A DNA stretch of 64,000 bases from Argopecten irradians (taxonomy: Eukaryota; Mollusca; Bivalvia; Pectinida; Pectinidae). A model generated the notes under the pieces. That model was not told the origin of the DNA, searched no databases, and saw only the letters and a program-made list of their open reading frames with translations. A program made the position numbers and the translations under genes. Of this stretch, positions 1 through 10,577 are shown one piece after another. The stretch spans positions 20,381,655 through 20,445,654 of the forward strand of contig NC_091137.1 in assembly GCF_041381155.1 (NCBI RefSeq). The letters are read 5' to 3'. Numbering within the stretch: the first letter of the stretch is position 1; every line of letters starts with the position of its first letter.

Positions 1-79
1 TAAACAATGAACCTGTATCCAGAATATTACTAGGCATTACAAACCAGGTGAGCGATACAGGCCCTCTGGGCCTCTTGTT
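1..79 (-). mobile_element. End fragment of a hairpin-capped Helitron-like element
   Basis: The stretch at 59-79 contains GGCCC-tct-GGGCC followed by TCTTGTT. This matches the right-hand cap of the elements ending near 8 kb (inverted), 16.66 kb, 25.48 kb and 30.14 kb in this window. The body of the element lies off the left edge. Strand is given by analogy with the complete copies, whose hairpin plus CTAA end is taken as the 3' end. Confidence 0.5.
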
Positions 80-971
80 GATATTTTCTCTTGGTTTCAC
101 AACTCTCGTTTTACTTCGAGATTGTCGCGACGATGTTCGGAAGAGTTCGGAATTATTCGGCATCTTTCGAGCCTATTTTTCACGTGTACACGTTAAAAAG
201 ATTTTTTACTTTTATAATTAAAGATACTCCCAGTGCTGCAACTTTATAAAAAGTGGTAAAATTAGAAAGTTTAAACCTCAGGCAGACGGAGAAAAATATG
301 TATAACACTTAAACAGTTTTCGCTATGACCAAAAGAGCGAAAGTTATAGACCATACAATTTTAAAGTACGATAAGCCGAGGGTGTCGTGTATGGTTTAGT
401 AGATTAAGTAATTCTGCATACCAACTGTGAAACAGATGGCGTGTATCCAAACGTGCTAAATATTATCATTGATATAATACATAAAAATCAAAGAATATTG
501 AACGATGTATTCCATGATATAAGTTTGGGTGATGTATATTATCATTGTTAATAATAATCCTAAAAGGGTTAACATATAAAATATTTATATGCATAATTTG
601 TGTTTTCCTGACTGATTTACAACACATTTTATGTTTTATTGGCCTTTTACACAAAAAACTTCACTACCGTGACCTACTTTCTAACATATTTTTTTCGATT
701 TTTTTTGACATATCAATGCATAATAATTCATAAAAAAACCCCATAAATAACATTCGTTTCATCAAAATTAGACCAAACAGAAAATTGACACTGTTCAATT
801 TCCCATAACTCCCAAGGGACTTCAATCTGCTAACTTTCATTACATATATTATCATGCAAAATAATGCTTATCGGTTATGACCACAGAGGACCAAAATTTA
901 CACTTCTCTTTTGTACTTTCCGATAAGATTTCCATCATGCTATGATGTCACGTGTTACTGTACTTATATAG
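80..971. other. Partial intron of the oxidoreductase gene, no feature seen
   Basis: AT-rich sequence upstream of the first visible oxidoreductase exon, ending in the acceptor TTATATAG at 964-971. I see no exon encoding the missing N-terminal part here. Short open frames at 466-855 have no recognisable protein content. Confidence 0.5.
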
Positions 972-3399
972 GCGGGGGTAATGCGGAGTACGTGGCCGGA
1001 CACGAGGACCTTCTAATGCCTATACCTACAGGATTCACCTTCACGAAGGCGGCCGCTATACCGGAAGTATGGCTAACGGCATTCCAACTACTTCACACAG
1101 TTGGTACGAAATCGTAATCAATGTAATGATGACTGTCATTTTTGTATGATGTATACGGCACTAGATCCCTTTCACTTTAACTACTCACTAACTACTTTGA
1201 TGTAAAAATTTGTGTTTGTCTTTTAATATTCAATATTTCATACCGTTATGTAATAGGTAGTGGCAGGCTCCAAAACACATGAGAAGTCATCTTGATAAGT
1301 TTTTGTGGAACTTTTCATCATACCTTTTTCTTATTTATCTTCATTTGCAAGGTTATGTCCAGTCTGGAGAGAGTGTGTTAATCCACGCTGGAGGATCGGG
1401 AGTAGGGACAGCTGCTGTACAGCTGGCGGGACTAGTCGGGGCCAAGTCATTTGTGACTGCTGGATCTAGCGAAAAGATAAACAAAGCAAGGAAACTGGGT
1501 GCGGTGGAAGGTTTCAACTACAAGGAAGGCGACTTTGGTCCCAGTGTACTGGAGGCAACCGGCGGTAAGATGTTCTGCAGAATGTCAATTACACGTCAAT
1601 GTACTGAGCATTTTGCTTTAACATCGCCTTGTTAAAACTTCATTGAAAACTGTTAATTGATTTGTTTTTAATTCTTAAAATTTTCAAACAGTTGGACAAC
1701 CTATCCCTTGCAGTATTGACATGTGGTTTCTTTACTACTTTTCATCTTTAGGTAAAGGTGTCGACTTAATACTGGACTGTATTGGAGGGTCTTTTTATGA
1801 GCAAAACATGAAAAGTGTGAAAATGGAAGGACGCTGGGTTGTTTATGGTCTTTTAGGTAAGACGAGTTTTATTTCAATATTGAAAAATATATATATAGCA
1901 ACTGTAAACGTGTATATTTATGCGCTTTGATTGTGCGAAATTTTTTTCTTGTACGACATTGATACTATAGCTATTGAGAAATACATCATTCTTAAAAACG
2001 TTCTGTGCATAATCTTCCAAATAAAGTACGTTTGGTGTAATTGGACAAAGAAAATGTATTGGTGATTGAAAAATTAATTTGACTTAAACTTAATTCTTCA
2101 AAAAGAAATGTACATTAACGTATTGGAATACTGAATATTTGGAGGGAGATATATATTTGTTTTGTTTATAACAATTTATAGGGGGAGGAAACATTAATGG
2201 AGATACGTTAGCTCAGATATTGAGGAAAAGAATTTCAATAACTGGTACCACACTACGTGCTCGATCTGTACAGGTATGTCGTGTATTACACAGTGTTACA
2301 ACAACAGACCTTTAAGGGACTGAAATCACCCATCAGTAGCTAATACGTCTTGCTGGTTTATTATCCTATTCACACAGCCAAAACTTATTTTATATGAAAG
2401 CTGTTTCGGACGGTCAAATTTCAATATCGTCTCTCTATAGTATGTCATAAAAGATAATTACTAGTAAAATCACTGACCATGACTAGGAAATCGTATCAAA
2501 TAATCAAAATGGGAAGTGTCATCTTCTACATCATTCCAACAATGTGGGCTCAATTGCCGTGATCCTGTCAAACATTTTATCGTTAGCCTAACACTTTTGG
2601 ACTTCCTCGGTCGAGTGTGGACCAAATAAAAGCAAATGAAGGCACCAGTACAAGGTGAAGGTTGATTGTTCAGTGATTATTAGCTTATGTCATGGGAAAT
2701 ATAACAAATTCTAATAAATCCTTCTTCTCCTGTAGGAATGAAGGATTTTGTACTTATTTGGTCTGTAGCTTCCGTGGGTTAAGAGGAACCACTTCTGTAT
2801 AAACGGTTAGTCTGGTCCCCCGGGGCCGGAGGGGCGGGCCTAATAGGGGAAATATAGTTAATTCTTGAAAATTAGGTAGAAATAAATAGATTAAGTTAAA
2901 ATCTAAACTTTCAAGTTGGTAGCTTGTGTTCTTTTATCTTATCCTAAAACGGGTGAGCATTCCATCGATTGCTAGTCTTAACCTGCAGTCATTACTTTAA
3001 TGCTGTCCCCATGTAAATTTGACATGGCTTTCAAAATATCATGTACAGTGTGATTTCGAGTTTATAATGCGTTTCTACAATAGGTTATAACGTGCTATAC
3101 TTGTAACCAGTTCAACTGTTTCCATTTAACTTTCTAAAGTACAACGTATCGAGTATTCATATTTTGAATATACTTTCGGTAATACCGTTATTGTTGACTT
3201 TCAGTACAAAGGAGAACTTGTTAAGAACTTTACCGAAGCTGCACTTCCTCATTTTGAATCTGGGAAACTCCAGCCCATTATAGACACTGTTTTTCCATTG
3301 GAGAGTATCGCGGACGCTCACAAGTACATGGAGAGTAACGCGAATACGGGTAAGATTGTAATAGAGGTCAGGAAAGAGGACGCTAAAGAGGAACTCTGA
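972..3399 (+). CDS. Quinone oxidoreductase PIG3-like (TP53I3 family), 3' five exons
   Basis: NADPH-dependent quinone reductase of the medium-chain dehydrogenase/reductase superfamily, probably cytosolic. Exons are 972-1103, 1352-1564, 1752-1856, 2182-2273 and 3205-3399. All have AG acceptors and GT donors, and the phases join in one frame to give about 245 residues. The first exon encodes [14 protein letters not shown] then [19 protein letters not shown], a strong match to the segment before the cofactor domain in PIG3. The second carries the Rossmann dinucleotide motif [16 protein letters not shown] and the following TAGSSEK. The third has [11 protein letters not shown] and WVVYGLLG. The last has the C-terminal [14 protein letters not shown]. 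About 85-90 N-terminal residues are missing because the gene starts off the left edge. The C-terminus extends past the usual end (GKIV plus a few residues) by a charged tail, RKEDAKEEL, encoded by the first unit of a 34-bp tandem repeat. Zeta-crystallin-like QOR is the alternative family, but [13 protein letters not shown] favours PIG3. Confidence 0.9.
2700..2880. repeat. Remnant core repeat in intron 4 of the oxidoreductase
   Basis: The stretch around 2816-2855 (GGTCCCCCGGGGCCGGAGG then GGCGGGCCTAATAGGGG) resembles the core repeat at 12690-12860. No caps are recognised here, so it is a decayed fragment. Confidence 0.4.
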
Positions 3400-3515
3400 G
3401 GTCAGAAAAGAGGACGTTAAAGAGGAACTTTGAGGATAGGTAAGGGGACGTGAAAACGGGACTCCAAGGTCAGGAAAGATGATGTCGGAGAGAAACCATG
3501 GGATCTACAATATAA

Positions 3516-3686
3516 TTGCATATTACAGAGTTATCTGCCCTTGTGGGTAGGTATTGATTATGACGTCATGTGTTTGCGAGCCTAACATCATACTTTTCGG
3601 AGAAAACGACGTGAATTGCGCTCACAATAATTATGATGTAACAATCGATACCTACCCGCAAAGGGAGGTTACTCTGTAATATGCAA
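3516..3686. mobile_element. Palindromic MITE inserted in the 34-bp array
   Basis: The left end reads TTGCATATTACAGAGTTATC and continues as CTGCCCTTGTGGGTAGGTAT. The right end is its near-perfect reverse complement, finishing CTCTGTAATATGCAA at 3686. Arms of about 45-60 bp flank a short centre, total about 171 bp. No coding capacity. A fragment with related sequence (AGAGTAACCTCCCTTTG) sits at about 16665. Confidence 0.75.
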
Positions 3687-3722
3687 AGACGGAACAGGAC
3701 GTCGAAGAGGAAATATGGGGTC

Positions 3723-3728
3723 AATAAA
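3723..3728 (+). promoter_or_regulatory. Candidate polyadenylation signal AATAAA of the oxidoreductase
   Basis: Canonical hexamer about 325 bp after the TGA stop. It lies within a degenerate unit of the 34-bp array. Position is plausible but there is no other support. Confidence 0.3.
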
Positions 3729-3755
3729 GAGGCCATCAAAGAGGAACTTTGATGG

Positions 3756-5160
3756 CAAGAGTTGGATTATTAAAGGAGGTTATGATACGTTATATACAGA
3801 TAGTTATTCGATCAAGTTTGAAATTAGCACTAAATTACCACCATGTTCTCATCACATTACCAAATTATGTTGATTTGTTCAGCTTAATGATTACATATAT
3901 AGTATGATTACATATATAGTAAGAGTATCCAAGAGTTTTACATTATTAACTACTTTTAATTATGTGGACATTTTATTATCTCATTATAGCGTAAAACGCT
4001 GGGTTCTTATTGCCAATATCTGATGATGACGGACGAAGCTGGAAAAAACGGTTGTTTTATTTATAAAAAGAGAAAAAGAAATATATTCTTCTGGAAGGAA
4101 ATTAATGCAATGATATGTAGAAACAGAATTACATGTACAACGTATTAGTGTCTGGAAGGGAAACCTTCTGATGTGTAAAATTTACAGAAATGGGTGTGAA
4201 TGTTATGAAGGGAGAGATAGGATACTAACATTTTATGTTAAAGTTCATTTATGGGTCAACTCTTTGTTGTTATCGGAATCAATTACGTTTAAATTAATTA
4301 TCGAATAGAAAGTGTTCATTACTTTTTTTTAAAAGTTTCCATATACGAAATTAGATTCTTGTCCTTTACTACAGATTATAAAATGAGGAAGCCATCAAGT
4401 TTGCTATCCTCGGCATGCATTAGAATCATCGTATGTAATACCATTGAAGACGCAGCCTCCTATTGGATTATGCTTGTGGCAATGAAATAGCGATATTATT
4501 TCAACTACGCTTATTTAGGATGTGCACCTCTGAGAAGAAGTCCAAATGTTCATGTATTTAACTTTTGGAAATAGCATACTACGAAAGAAAATTGATTTGG
4601 TTTGTTTATTTATTGAAGAAAAACATATGCATGTGTATACGTGTGTTTGTTTTTGAGTTATTTGAGTTATTGTCATTCAAAGATATCTTTTTGGAAAAAA
4701 ATATTGGATTTTATGACAATTTTGCCATTTTGTCCGTATACACTTGTTAAATTAAAGCCATAATTTCCTAATGGGTTGTTTGATATGTATGCTATTTTTC
4801 TTCAAAATAACAACACAAGCTACCCTACCTCTCATTTCAATACTGAGTTACAAAATGCACCATGTTTAATCGTTTTTACCAGGTTAAACCCTTTGTAGTA
4901 AAAGTTCTTGTAACAATTCATCTATTTACATATTCTTTTATTTTTTCAATATTTTAGAGTAAAATATAAAGGGCTCTAATTACCCTAAAATGTAAAACTA
5001 CAGTAAAGTGACAAAAGTGTATTATTTCCCACACGCTTAATGTTTCAATAGCAATGAACAGAATAAAGATTAGCTCGATGTAGCTAAAAATGTTATCGCG
5101 GTGATGATTTCAGTAAAGATATTTAAAGTAAAATACCATTAATGAATGCTTATTCCTTCA
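3756..5160. other. Intergenic, AT-rich, nothing recognised
   Basis: Lies between the convergent oxidoreductase and sulfotransferase genes. I see no exon-like sequence. A duplicated ATTACATATATAGTA occurs near 3890-3921, and an ATTAAA at about 4751 could be a distal polyadenylation signal. Confidence 0.4.
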
Positions 5161-5168
5161 AAACGTCA

Positions 5169-5187
5169 GCGGGGGGGGGGGGGGGGA
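5169..5187. repeat. Poly-G tract
   Basis: A run of about 17 G residues, a low-complexity slippage-prone tract. Confidence 0.9.
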
Positions 5188-5238
5188 GGTAAAAAGCTAC
5201 TTCCAGCGTACTTTCGGCAAATGAGTTGACAATAGTCC

Positions 5239-5260
5239 CTTAAGCCTTGCAAGGCTTAAG
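5239..5260. repeat. Perfect 22-bp palindrome
   Basis: CTTAAGCCTTG followed directly by its exact reverse complement. It lies between the convergent ends of two genes. Function unknown. Confidence 0.9.
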
Positions 5261-5436
5261 AACTAAAAATGTTAAAAATTTGCTCTACTCAAAGCGACGA
5301 AAGACACATTTTCAAAATGGCCAGCAAATGGGTCATATCTTTAAAAAAATCCCACTATACAAATTCTAAAAACTACAGAAGTCTGAATTTTTTTATAAAA
5401 ATAACAAATGACAACTAACTACAGATATTGACACAT

Positions 5437-5442
5437 TTTATT
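5437..5442 (-). promoter_or_regulatory. Polyadenylation signal AATAAA of the sulfotransferase
   Basis: TTTATT on the plus strand gives AATAAA on the minus strand, about 172 bp past the stop codon at 5614-5616. Confidence 0.55.
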
Positions 5443-5613
5443 TGAAAAGCTCACAAAATTTCTTTGATCTATGTCGAAACGAGACATTAATGAGACTTAA
5501 ACCTCGGAGGTGTGCATCCTTTATAAAATTGAAAATATATTTGAAGCAGCATCACATGAATCTGAATCAAAATAATATCAGTTGTTTGTATTCAGAGGTA
5601 CAGAAAATCAACG

Positions 5614-8600
5614 TCAGGCTGTCTCCAGATCGAAATACCACGGTGTGATATTTGGATCTGTCTTGAAAAACTTTGGTGGTCGACAGTCATAGTTGAAAAT
5701 CTTACAGTCTGGTGCTAATATTTTACTTAACTTCTCCATGTCTGTCCCATCAATACTAGCATATGCTTCAATGGCTGCCTCTTCCCGCTGTTGCCTAGCA
5801 ACCATAGAATCACCAGCATTGCCAACCGCAGCCAAGAGCAGTTTTTCAAATGCAGATCGCGTTATGTTTTCGCTCCCCTCCTGTGAAATGGGATATTTCG
5901 AATTTTTATCAATAACACCAGCTGCTTGCATTTTCTTCCAAATTTTCCTTTGTGCATCATAGAAGGACAAACAACCTTTATATTTTTCTCTAAACATGAA
6001 CAGTAGATTCGATTGGTCTTTAATTTTATCCTCACGATTTTGACTGGAAAAGTTCACTTGAAGATTTTCTGCTATGTGTTTCTCTCCCAGCTGACTAAGG
6101 AGGAACACTGTGTCATTCAATAAAGTGTCTGTTTTCGCTATATAATTATAGTCATAGGTACATGGTAAACACATCTGATACGCAGGCGCGAAATGATTGT
6201 CACGATTGAGTCCATCATTGATTGATTGAATAAAATACTTAACAAATTCTTTGAACGTAAGATCAAAACCACACCATTGACTTTGGTCAGTAGTGTTTAC
6301 TCTAAATAAAATTGTTGCATATTTTCCGATTTTTTCTGCATATATAGCGTTTGGAGAATAAAGTTTATCCACGTAGGCTGACAGCAGACGAGTATAAGGA
6401 TCTCTGCCGATTATAAGTTTAGTTGAATCATGAAGCATTCCTTGTGCAATTTCCTTTTTGAAGTTGGACAAGCTTGGAACTCCGAACCCGGACAAAGCTA
6501 CTGGTATGTCATAAGGAGACTTCTTCTCTGCTCCGTTAAGTATCTGTAACGTAATGAATAACATGGTATCATGCAAACTTTACAATACAAAACTACAAAA
6601 TTATGCGAGGGTTTCAAAGAAGTTCAAAAATGTATAGTAACAATAACAAAACAAATACATCTATAAGTATATGAAACTAGTCCAATGACAAATGAAAGAA
6701 TATTTAATTTGATATTCTTTGCGAAATAACCATGTGCTCTTTTAAAGAATACATTTTTGGTATATTTGATAAAAGCAAATATTAGCAAATTAGTACAAAT
6801 ACTTTCGGTATAAGTATATTTTCAAAAATCCATATTGGCGTGAAATAAAATGAAATAGACTTAGGATCTGACGATTAAAAAAGTCAAACAAATGGTCATG
6901 TTGTACACTGGGTATAATCTGTATAAGAATATTATACGGAAATGAAATCGCAATTACCATAAATAATCTTTTCATAAATGACGAGGCTGCTTTTTCCAAA
7001 CCACAATAGATCAGGCGATGTTTCTGTGATACCTGTAGTCGCTCCAACACCGTGTACGGAACCTAGTGGGAATACAAGAGCAATGACGGATGTTGATTTC
7101 ACTGTGGAAACCATCATTCTCTTTACTGCAGAGGTTACTACCACTGTCGTTATATCCACCTTTGGAATATTTCAAAACAAATCTACGCTCTGTGTGTGAC
7201 TACAAATGAGAATGTAGTCAAGTCCTTTAATGTACATCAAACAGCATTGAAAAACGGCACACTGGTTGACTTGCTTTGAAGTTGTATGGCGTTGTCTCTG
7301 TAATCTTCAAATTAAGTCACTGCAGGCTTGTGATTGTGTTTGTTTCTCCAGAACTGCCTTCATTTTGTTAAGGAATATTCTAGGAGTGGATATATCGACA
7401 GTGATAGAAACCTCTGGAGTATCGAGATTGGGGTCCAATTGAGGAGAGGACTTTTATAGGCCATGTTTGCTGATCAATTGTGATCTACATGATGAAATAA
7501 TACAGAGTGAATGGGTCAGTTCTAGCAGATGATATATTTTGTGCCAGACAATATTTATTTCCCAGCATTTCTTGCTAAAAGTTTGAACTGCTTTAACTTC
7601 ATTAAAATGTAAAACTGAAATAATTCTTAATACCTTGATCACAATGAACCTCAGATAGATTTACAGCAGAAAATGATCTTGATATAACTAACAAGAGGCC
7701 CATGGGCCTAAACGGTCATCTGACTATTGGCACAATACAACATAGTCGTTGAAAGATTTTAGCCATTTTAACCACTGTTATCTTGAATAAAGATCAGTGT
7801 CATTTTTAAACAAATATGGTAGCCCTTCATCCCAGCATGTCCATGACCAATATCAGGTCTCTAGGCCTCTTAGTTATTCACAAAAAGTTATTTGAAGATT
7901 TTAACCTATTGTGACTTTGGATGAAGGTCAATGTTATTCATTTGAACAAACTTGGTAGCCCTTCATTCCAGCATGCTACATGCCCAATATCAGTACCATA
8001 GGCCTTCTGGTTATTGAGAAGAAGTCATTTAAAGATTTTAACTTTTTTTTACCCCTGTGACCTTGAATGAAGGTCAAGGTCATTCATTTGAACAAACTTG
8101 GTAGCCCTTCCTCCCAGCATGCTACAGGCCAAATATCAGTACCCTGGGCCTATCAATTGAGAAGAAATCGTTTGAATGAAAAGTTTGCGGAGGGCGCATG
8201 TCGCACGACGACGGACGGTGCATGATGACATTAATTAGGTCATCCTGAGCCTTCGGGTCGGATGACCTAAAAATGTCGTCGTACATGAGAAAAAAAATGA
8301 AAATTTAGAAGTAAAAAAATTCAAAAATTTCGCCTCTCTACTAAGCGTAAGACGTACACTTTTTTTAAATGGTCGCCATATTGACTGATTCTTAAAATTC
8401 ATCTATAAAAAAATATACAAACAATAGAAGTCCACTTTTTTGTTACATTTTCATGTGAAAATCACAAATAAGTCTTTGGCAAATGTTGAAACCTCGACAT
8501 AAAAAAATCTAGATTTGTGTTATTTTATAAAATTTTCCTATAACCACTTTCCACTATTTCTTCATGTACACATACCTGGTAAGTCCCGCGGTACCTAACA

Positions 8601-10577
8601 CTCCCATCCTTACACGCCTCTAACAGGTGAGAACGCCTCTCTTGTCTCAGTTTGTCTAGGTGAAAAGGAGGAAGTGGTCGACCTGTCTGATTAGGGGCAC
8701 TAGACAGTGTGGAGATAGGCCAGTACGGAAATATCTACCACCAAAAAAAATATGTTATATATTTAACAACAAGAGCATAATACAAAAAAAAAAACAAAAA
8801 AAAAACACACACACACACTACAAAACCGGAAAATCTAATGGATAAATAGGGCGTTGTGTCGTTAACGATATGGATTTGAAGGTTTAACAGATTTAAATTG
8901 AAGTATTTGTCGTTAATTTCCGTGTTTATAAGTTTATAATTCTACAATCATCTTTCATCAGTGCACAGTTTCATGAACATTCCTTAAATTGAAGGAATCC
9001 CTTAACTTAAAATTCTCCATAGAAAAGCATTACAGAGGAAGGCTCCTTAATATTTTTTCCTGAACTTCTGTAATGTTTTTCTATACCGAAATTTAAATTA
9101 AGGGATTCCTTAAAGCTAAGGAATGTTGATGAAACTGGGCCTAGCCCATGAACATTTGTACATCACTGCGGCTATCTTGAGTGTGTTCACTAGTTATTAC
9201 CAAACTTCCAGAACGTAGTGATCAATCGTTAAAGGTACAATTCGGTCAGAGTACATTAAAACGTGCACATATTTCGGAAAGAAACTAGTTCTTATGGAAA
9301 TTAGATTAGTTGGATTTACTGTGATATGTCAGAAAATCCCACTGTAGTAAAATGTATGTGAAATTTTCAATCGTCATTACACATAGCCTTGTAAGCCGAA
9401 CCCTGACCCTTGCCTGTGTAGTAAAGAGTTTTTTGTTTAGAACTACTCAAATCGCTCTTACAGTTGTGTTACCATTATTAGATGCAGATTCTCGTCTAAA
9501 AATAATTTCATCTACTCCTCAGTGGTTATGTATTGCATTTGTTAAACGTGCGTGACTTTGACTCGGGTAAGGGTACAGCGTACATGTTGTACCTTCTTAA
9601 TCATATTGATCAACGATTTGGAATTTCAATGGTATTAATCAAAATACTTAACAATGTTGTGGAATTTGTCACTTTTTCTTGTCACATGTTTCATAAGGAA
9701 TGTAGAACAATACATTTATGTCATATTTTGCTTCGTGGTTATGTAATGAATTAGCCTCACTGAATTGTCCCTTTAACAATGAAAATACTATATCCTACTT
9801 TGTCGGGTATGGCTATAGCCACGATAACTGATTTGTTATATAAACATATCACCAAACTTACTTTTGGTTCTATGTGCTGTTCCTCCTTCACATGAAGAGG
9901 ATAAAAACCTGTAACATAATGTCAACGAAATGGAAATGCTACGATGCTGATTAAATCGAAAACGACAGCATATCGAAATTGATGATAAATTGCTCGTATA
10001 TTCTATATATCATTCCATGGTGAACGAATTCTGTCCCTCTGCTTTCTTCTTATAGTGGAACTTAATGTTGTTTTTTTCTACACATACAGTAAACGTTTGG
10101 CGTACGGTTTTGTCACTGTCACCTTCATCTATGATAAAAATAATAATTAAATTATCTTAACAGTTTTATTACTATGCTATCGGGGACATTATATTTTAAA
10201 TACGACTATCGAGATTCGTGACTGAACCCGAATCTTTGGGTTCACAGTTGTTTAGTAACTTCCTAAACTCCTGGTTCTATTCTTTTTGCGCTTGGTCAGA
10301 TTCCCGGTACATAACTTTATTGTATGCACTCGTCTAATATCTTTAATATTATTAAGATATTCTATTATTTGATATCTATACAAAAAATCTATATGTGTAG
10401 TATATACAAAATGATTTAACTCAATTTGATGTAATATAACCCACATCCATGTCACCAACCAGACACCGACACATATAAGTACTTACTATTATAGGTAAGG
10501 TGGCTTCCGAAAGCCCATGCTATTAAAACAGTTAGGCTTAAACCAGCGCTAAGCAGTACAAGTATTTTTGGTCTCAT
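5614..10577 (-). CDS. Carbohydrate sulfotransferase, HNK-1/CHST8-14 type (Sulfotransfer_2)
   Basis: Type II Golgi enzyme that transfers sulfate from PAPS to a sugar, possibly GalNAc or a chondroitin/dermatan chain; the acceptor cannot be read from sequence. Proposed exons, 5' to 3': 10577-10487 (MRPKILVLLSAGL then a hydrophobic signal anchor), 8655-8576 (KLRQERRSHLLEACKDG), 7062-6958 (VPYTVLERLQVSQKHRLIYC) and 6543-5614. Joined directly they are in frame and give 401 residues, the usual family size. LIYCGLEKAASSFMKRLFM is the 5'-phosphosulfate loop (family: LLYC..PK.A.TxWKRVLM), with the catalytic-loop lysine present. IIGRDPYTRLLSAYVDKL is the 3'-phosphate binding motif (RxPxxRLxSAYxxK). AP.YQMCLPCTYDYNYIAKTDTL matches the conserved C-terminal block. 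The last three exons are secure. The anchor exon is likely, with a good donor (AATA|GTAAGT). Two further candidate exons are listed separately. The gene converges on the oxidoreductase. Confidence 0.85.
7691..8272 (+). mobile_element. Hairpin-capped Helitron-like element in a sulfotransferase intron
   Basis: The left end is AACAAGAGGCCCATGGGCC, a palindrome cap. The body is about three copies of a ~155-bp core (GACCTTGAATGAAGGTCAAG, then CATTTGAACAAACTTGGTAG). The right end carries CGACGACGGACGG and then a hairpin, AGGTCATCC-tgagccttcgggtc-GGATGACCT, followed directly by AAAA. Read on this strand the terminus is hairpin plus CTAA, as at Helitron 3' ends (CTRR). It lies in the intron between 7063 and 8575. 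No open reading frame. Confidence 0.65.
8280..8480. repeat. Diverged interspersed repeat related to 5265-5440
   Basis: Both stretches share the order AAAATTT, a CTCTACT..AAGCG block, ACATTTT/ACACTTTT, AATGG(C/T)C, a run of A with a short T-rich stretch, and ACAGAAGTC/ATAGAAGTCCAC followed by TTTTTTT. One copy is in a sulfotransferase intron and the other is just past its 3' end. Old and poorly bounded. Confidence 0.4.
8965..9137. mobile_element. Palindromic MITE, arms about 75 bp
   Basis: Begins CAGTTTCATGAACATTCCTT and ends with the near reverse complement AAGGAATGTTGATGAAACTG. The arms continue through GGAATCCCTTAA and ATAGAAAAGCATTACAG and their complements. It would fold into one long hairpin. 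It lies in the sulfotransferase intron before exon 8655-8576. Confidence 0.8.
9862..9908 (-). other. Candidate alternative stem exon of the sulfotransferase
   Basis: 47 bp bounded by TTACAG acceptor and AAAA|GTAAGT donor, encoding SFYPLHVKEEQHIEPK when joined to the anchor exon. It accepts phase 1 and leaves phase 0, exactly as exon 8655-8576 does. It therefore could replace that exon but cannot precede it without a frameshift. No conserved motif. Confidence 0.3.
10088..10128 (-). other. Second candidate alternative stem exon of the sulfotransferase
   Basis: 41 bp between acceptor TATCATAG and donor ACT|GTATGT, encoding NEGDSDKTVRQTFT when joined to the anchor exon. It also takes phase 1 in and leaves phase 0 out. 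No conserved motif, so it may be a chance exon. Confidence 0.25.

Larger units (their letters stand above)
3367..3755 (+). repeat. 34-bp tandem array covering the stop codon and 3'UTR
   Basis: Four consecutive 34-bp units start at 3367, 3401, 3435 and 3469, of the form GTCAGGAAAGAGGACG(C/T)TAAA followed by GAGGAACT(C/T)TGAG. Two more degenerate units occupy about 3687-3755 after an inserted palindromic element. The first unit encodes the last residues of the oxidoreductase and its TGA stop. Because 34 is not a multiple of three, gain or loss of a unit would not keep frame beyond the first stop. Confidence 0.85.

Noticed and set aside
6932-7159. Longer frame starting MDITTVVVTSAVKRM upstream of the sulfotransferase PAPS-loop exon
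   Set aside because: It is in a different frame from LIYCGLEKAASSF. The coding frame enters through the acceptor at 7063-7064 (CCCACTAG).
9352-9754. Two overlapping plus-strand open frames in a sulfotransferase intron
   Set aside because: No recognisable domain, no splice context, and opposite to the host gene.
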